Positions 57,903 through 64,000 of a DNA stretch of 64,000 nt are shown in pieces (the first letter of the stretch is position 1; every line of letters starts with the position of its first letter). The stretch is from NCBI GenBank assembly GCA_028095005.1, contig CM051461.1, forward strand, positions 65,591,840-65,655,839, in the 5' to 3' direction. A program made the translations under genes and the position numbers. The notes beneath the pieces were generated by a model. That model worked only from the letters and a program-made list of their open reading frames with translations. It was not told the DNA's origin and made no database searches. This DNA comes from Rhynchospora pubera (Eukaryota; Streptophyta; Magnoliopsida; Poales; Cyperaceae).

Positions 57903-60900
57903 CAATCGTTTTTAATAATTGAACTCATAAACATATTCTAGACTAAATAAAAAGCATAAATATAGATTATTGTGACCAAATGGCTTAAAATGAATGCAAA
58001 ATCTCTTCAAATGTTCAAATATACTCAGAATCTATAAAATCTGCACAATATGTGAATAATTACAATGTATAATCCAATTGTTTTGAATAATTCAGCTAAT
58101 AAACATATTCTACACAATATAAAATCCTTAAATATAGATTATTGTGATCAAAAGGACTTAAAATTAATGCAAAATCGCTTGACATGCTCAAATATACTCA
58201 GAATCTTTAAAATGTGCATATTATGTGCACAATTACAACGAATAATCCAATTGATTTGAATAAGTGATATCACAAACATATTCTAGACTATATAAAGAGC
58301 TTAAATATAGGTTAACGTGATTAAAACACTTAAAATGAATAAAAACTGACTTGAAATGCTCAATTATACTCAGAATTTGTAAAATATGTAAATTATGTGA
58401 ATAATTATAATGTATAATCCAATCGTTTTGAATAAGTGAGCTCATAAACATATTCTAGACTATATAAAGAGTTTAAATATACATTATTGTGATCAAATGA
58501 CTTAAAATGAATGCAAAATCGCTTGAAATGCTCAAATATACTCAGAATCTGCAAAATCTGTATATTTTGTGTATAATTACAACGTATAAACCAATCTTTT
58601 TAATTAATTGACCACACAAACATATTCTAGACTATAAAAATAGCATATATATAGATTATTGTGATCAAATAACTTAAAAATGAATGCAAAATCGCTTGAA
58701 ATGCTCAAATATACTCCAAATCTTTAAAATTTGCACATTATATTCGTAATTGTATTGTATAATGCAATTGTTTTGAATAAGTGAGTTCATAAATATATTA
58801 TTGACTATATAAAAATCTTAAATATAGATGATTGTGATCAAATGATTTAAACTGAATGCAAAATAGCTTCAAATGCTCAAATACACTCAGAATCTGTAAA
58901 ATATGTAAACTATGTGAATATTACAATGTATAATCGAATTATTCTGAATAATTTAGCTCATAAACACATTCTAGACTATATAAATAGCTTAAATATAGAT
59001 TAACATAATCAAAACACTTAAAATGAATGCAAAATATCTTGTAATGCTTAAATATATCCAAAATCTTTAAAATCTGGATATTTTTGGTGTAATTGCAATG
59101 TATAATCCAATCGTTGTGAATACTAAACATATTCAAGACTATATAAAGTGTTTAAATGTAGATTTTTGTCATCAAATAACTTAAAATGAATGTAAAATCG
59201 ATTGAAATACACAAGAAATTTTAGAATCTGTAAAATATACACATTATGTGAATAATTACAAAGTATAAACCAATCTTTTTAAATAATTGGCCACATAAAC
59301 ATATTCTAGATTATATAAGAGCATAAATATAGATTATTGTGATCACGTAATTTAAAATAATCTAAAATAGCCTGAAATGCTCAAATATACTTGAATCTGT
59401 AAAATATGCAAATTATGTGAATAATTATTATGTATAATCCAATCATTTTGAATAAGTGAGTTCGTAAATATGTTATAAACTATATAAAGAGTATAAATAT
59501 AGATTATTGTCATAAGATGACTTAAAATCCATGCAAAGTCGCTTGAAATGCTTAAATATACTCAGAATCTGTAAAATCTGCATATTATGTGAATAATTAC
59601 AATGTATAATCCAATAGTTTTGAATATGTGTGCTCATAAACATATTCTAGACTATATCAAGTGTTTAAATGTAGATTATTGTCATCAAATAACTTAAAAT
59701 GAATGCAAAATCGATTGAAATGCTCAAATAAATTTAGAATATGTAAAATATGAACATTATATAAATAATTACAATGTATAATCAAATCGTTTTGAATAAT
59801 TGAGCTCATAAACATATTCTAGACTATATAAAGAGCTTAAATTAGATTATTGTGATCAAATAACTTAAAATGAATGCAAAATCGCTTGAAATAATCATAT
59901 ACTCAGAATCTTTAAAATCAGCACATTATGTGCGTGATTACAATGTATAATCCAATCGTTTTGAATAATTTAGTTTATAAACATATTCTAAACAATATAA
60001 AGATCATAAATATAGATTACTATGGTCAAATGACTTAAAATGAATACAAAATCGTTTGAAATGCTCAAATATACTAAAAAATTGTAAACTCCGTAAATTA
60101 TGAGGATAATTAGAATGTATAATCCCATTATTTTGAATAAGTGAGTTCATAAACATATTCTAAATTATATAAAGAGCTTAAATATAGATTATTGTGATCA
60201 AATGACTTAAAATGAACGCAAAATCGCTTAAAATGCTCAAATATACTTAGAATTTGTGAAATCTGCACATTATGTGAATAATTACATTGTACAATCCAAT
60301 CGTTTTGAATAATTGAACTAATAAACATATTCTAGACTTTATAAAGAGCTTATTATAGATTATTGTGATCAAATGACTTAAATAAATGCAACATCGCTTG
60401 AAATGCTCAAATATACTAAGTATCTTTAAAATCTACATATTATGTGTGTAATTACAATATATAATGCAATCATTTAGAATAAGTGAGTTCATAAACTTAT
60501 TCTTGACAATATAAAGATCGTAAATATAGATGATTGTGATCAAATGGTTTGAAATGAATGCAAAATTGCTTGAAATGCTTAAATATTCTAAGAATTGGTA
60601 AAATCTGCACATTATGTGAAGAATTACAATGTATAATCCAATAGTTTTGAATATGTGTGCTCATAAATATATTCTAGACTATGTAAAGAGTTTAAATGTA
60701 GATTATTGTCATCAAATAATTTGAAATGAATGCAAAATCAATTGAAATACTCAAATAAATTTAGAATATGTAAAATATGAACATTATGTAAATAATTACA
60801 ATGTATAATCCAATTGTTTTGAATAATTGAGCTCATAAACATATTCTAGAGTCTAGACTATATAAAGAGCTTAAATATAGATTATTGTGATCAAATAACT

Positions 60901-63900
60901 TAAAATGAATGCAAAATCGTTTGAAATGCTCCAATATACTTAGTATCTTTAAAATCTACGCATTATGTGCATAATTAGAATGTATAATCCAATTGTTTTG
61001 AATAACTTAGTTCATAAACATATTCCAAATTATATAAAGAGTATAAATATAAATTACCATGGTCAAATGACTTAAAATGAATGTCAAATCGCTTGATATA
61101 CTCAAATATACTCAGAATCTGTAAAATCCATACATTATGGGAATAATTAAAATTTTTAATCCAATCGTTTTCAATAAGTGAGTTCACAAACAAATTCTAA
61201 ACAATATAAAGAAGTTTAATATTGATTGTTGTGATCAAATGACTTAAAATGAATGCAAAATCGCTTAAAATGCTCAAATATAATTAGAATCTGTAAAATA
61301 TGCATATTATGTGAATAATTACAATGTATAATCCAATCATTTTGAATAATTGGCCTCATAAACATATTATATACTAAATAAAAAGTATAAATATAGCTTA
61401 TTATGATCAAATGACTTAAAATAAATGCAAAATCGCTTGAAATACTCAAATTTACTCAAAATCTTTAAAATCAACACATTAGGTGAATAATTACAATGTA
61501 TAATTCTATCGTTTTGAAAAATTGAGGTCATAAACATATTCTAGATAATATATAGATCTTAAATATACATTATTGTGATCAAATAACTTAAAATTAATGC
61601 AAAATCACTTGAAATGCTCAAATATACTAAGAATCTGTAAAATCTGTACATTATGTGCATAATTAAAATATATAATCCAATCTTTTTAAGTAAGTGAGTT
61701 CATAAATATATTCGAGACTATATAAAGAGCTTAAATTTAAATTATTGAGATCAAATGAATTAAAATGAATGCAAAATCGCTTGAAATTCTCTAATATACT
61801 CAGAATCTTTCAAATCTGCACATTATGTGCAAAATTACAATGTATAATCCAATAGTTTTGAATAAGTTATATCATAAACATATTCCAGATAAAATAAAGA
61901 ACTTAAATATATATTATTGTGATCAAATCACTTAAAACGAATGTAAAATAGCTTGAAATGCACAAATATTCTCATAATTTTTAAAATCTGCACATTATGT
62001 AATAAATTAAAATGTATAATCCAATGCTTATGAAAAAGTGAGTTCATAAACATATTCTAGACCTTATAAAGAGCATCAATATAGATTATTGTTATCAAAT
62101 GACTTAAAATGAATTCAAAATCGCTTGAAATGCTCAAATATATCAGAATCTGTAAAATCTGCAAATTATGTGAATAATTATAATGTATAACCCAATTATT
62201 TCGTATAAATGAATTCATAAATATAGATTATTGCCATCAAATGACTTAAAATTAATGCAAAATCGCTTGAAATGCTTAAATATACACAGAATCTGTAAAA
62301 TCTGCATATGATGTGAATAATTACAATGTATAATCCAATCGTATTGAATATGTAAGCTCATAAACATATTCTAGATTATATAAAGAGCATAAATATAGAA
62401 TATTGTCATCACATAACTTAAAATGAATGCAAAATCAATTGAAATGCTCAAATAAACTTAGAATCTGTATAATATGCACATCATGTGAATAATTACAATG
62501 TATAATCCAATCATTTTGAATAATTGAGCTCATAAACATATTAGACTATATAAAGAGCTTAAATTTAGATTATTGTGATCAAATAACTTAAAATAAATGC
62601 AAAATCGCTTGAAATGCTCCAATATACTCAGAATATTTAAAATCTGCACATTATGTGCGTAATTACAATGTATAATCCAATCGTTTTGAATAACTTAGTT
62701 CAGAAACATATTCTAAACAATAAAGATCATAAATATAGATTACTGTTGCCAAATGACTTAAAATGAAAACAAAATCTTTTGAAATGCTCAAATATACTCA
62801 GAAATTGTAAAATCCGTATATTATGTGAATAATTATATTATATAATCTAATCGTTTGGAATAAGTGAGTTCATAAAAATATTTTAAATTATATAAAGAGA
62901 TTAAATATAGATTATTGTGATCAAATGACTTAAAAAAATGCAAAATCGCTTAAAATGCTCAAATATACTTAGAATTTGTCAAATCTGCACACTATGTGAA
63001 TAATTACAATGTATAAAAATCTTATTTTAATAATTGACGTCATAAACATATTCTAGACTATATAAAGAGCATAAATATAGATTGTTGTAAACAAATGACT
63101 AAAAATGAATGAAAAATCGCTTCAAATGCTCAAATATACTCAAAAATCTGTAAAATCTTCACAATATGTGAATAATTACAATGTATAATCCAATTGTTTT
63201 CAATAATTGAGCTCATAAACATATTTTAGACAATATAAAGAGCGTAGATATAGATTATTGTGATCAAATAACTTAAAATGAATGGAAATCGCTTGAAATG
63301 CTCCAACATACTCAGAATCTTTAAAATCTGTATATTATGTGTGCAATTAAAATGTATAATCCAATCATTTTTAATAACTTATATTTCAGAAACATACTCT
63401 AAACTATATAAAGATCATAAATATAGATTACTGTGGTCAAATGACTTAAAATGAATACAAAATCGTTTGAAATACTCAAATATACTCAGAAATTGTAAAA
63501 TCCGTATATTATGTAGATAATTATAATGTATAATCCAATCGTTTTGAATAAGTGAGTTCGTAAATATATTCTAAACTATATAAAGAGCTTAAATATAGAT
63601 TATTGTGATCAAATGACTTAAAATGAATGCAAAATCGCTTAAAATGCTCAGATATACTTAGAATTTGTCAAATCTGCACATTATGTACATAATTACAATG
63701 TATAAAGCAATATTTTAAAAATTATTGACCTCATAAACATATTCTAGAGTAAATAAAGAGCATAAATATAGATTATTGTGACCAAATGACTTAAAATTAA
63801 TGCAAAATCTCTTCAATTGTTCAAATATACTCAGAATATGTATAATCTGCACAATATGTGAATAATTACAATGTATAATCCAATTTTTTTTGAATAATTG

Positions 63901-64000
63901 AGATAATAAACATATTCTACACAATATAAAATGCTTAAATATAGATTTTTATGATCAAAGGACTTAAAATTAATGCAAAATCGCTTGAAATGCTCAAATA

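Larger units (their letters stand above)
53001..64000. repeat. satellite B, about 172-bp monomers, at least 60 copies, continues beyond window
   Basis: Units contain CATAAACATATTCTAGAC, TATAAAGAGCTTAAATATAG, ATTATTGTGATCAAATGAC, GAATGCAAAATCGCTTGAAA, CTCAAATATACTCAGAATC and ACAATGTATAATCCAATCG. They are AT-rich and moderately diverged. Every frame of 64-77 codons on the minus strand is a shadow of this monomer. A long block (about 54531-56030, plus 56193 onward) is repeated with high identity at 58178-59690 onward. Confidence 0.96.

Noticed and set aside
53001..64000. About twenty minus-strand open frames of 64-77 codons with similar proteins (such as QNDWIIHCNYSHN)
   Set aside because: They recur with the 172-bp monomer, differ in frame and length, and have no start or splice context; they are translation shadows of the satellite, not a gene family.

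Overview
This is nuclear DNA of a flowering plant. The genes have GT-AG introns, and the families are plant-specific or plant-type (UDP-arabinopyranose mutase, RWP-RK, FAR1, a DPD1-like exonuclease, a plastid Cpn60-alpha exon). Non-coding DNA is AT-rich, with GA microsatellites, foldback MITEs, Helitron traces and satellite arrays. Species cannot be decided from sequence alone. | Layout. 0-25 kb is gene-bearing: an ABC1/aarF-type kinase (minus, its 3' end cut by the window edge); a two-cistron locus in which a 92-residue protein precedes a UDP-arabinopyranose mutase (RGP5-type) on what must be one transcript; a five-exon coiled-coil protein of 621 residues (minus); a broken copy of an Mn-dependent ADP-ribose/CDP-alcohol diphosphatase; an orphan Cpn60-alpha exon; and a gene encoding only a FAR1 DNA-binding domain. 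25.3-31.3 kb is satellite A1 (about 149-bp monomers with higher-order structure). 32-36 kb holds TIR elements and fragments of other genes, including two aldo-keto reductase exons. 36-39.5 kb holds an intact diphosphatase gene whose promoter and 5' leader are a duplicate of those of the DPD1-like exonuclease gene at 49.7-52.6 kb. 40.9-44.9 kb is a decayed Helitron (helicase C-terminal domain and candidate 3' terminus) followed by satellite A2, a diverged relative of A1. An RWP-RK gene lies at 45.7-46.7 kb. From 53 kb to the window end is satellite B (about 172-bp monomers), whose left edge coincides with a Helitron-like 3' terminus. | How it fits together. The protein genes are ordinary housekeeping and regulatory families and do not form a pathway. 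The most notable points are the dicistronic 92-aa/RGP5 locus, capture of a DPD1-type promoter by a duplicated diphosphatase, and satellite arrays next to Helitron-like 3' ends. Two near-identical diphosphatase copies also give an empty-site comparison that fixes the ends of a MITE. All family names come from remembered protein families; no search was run.
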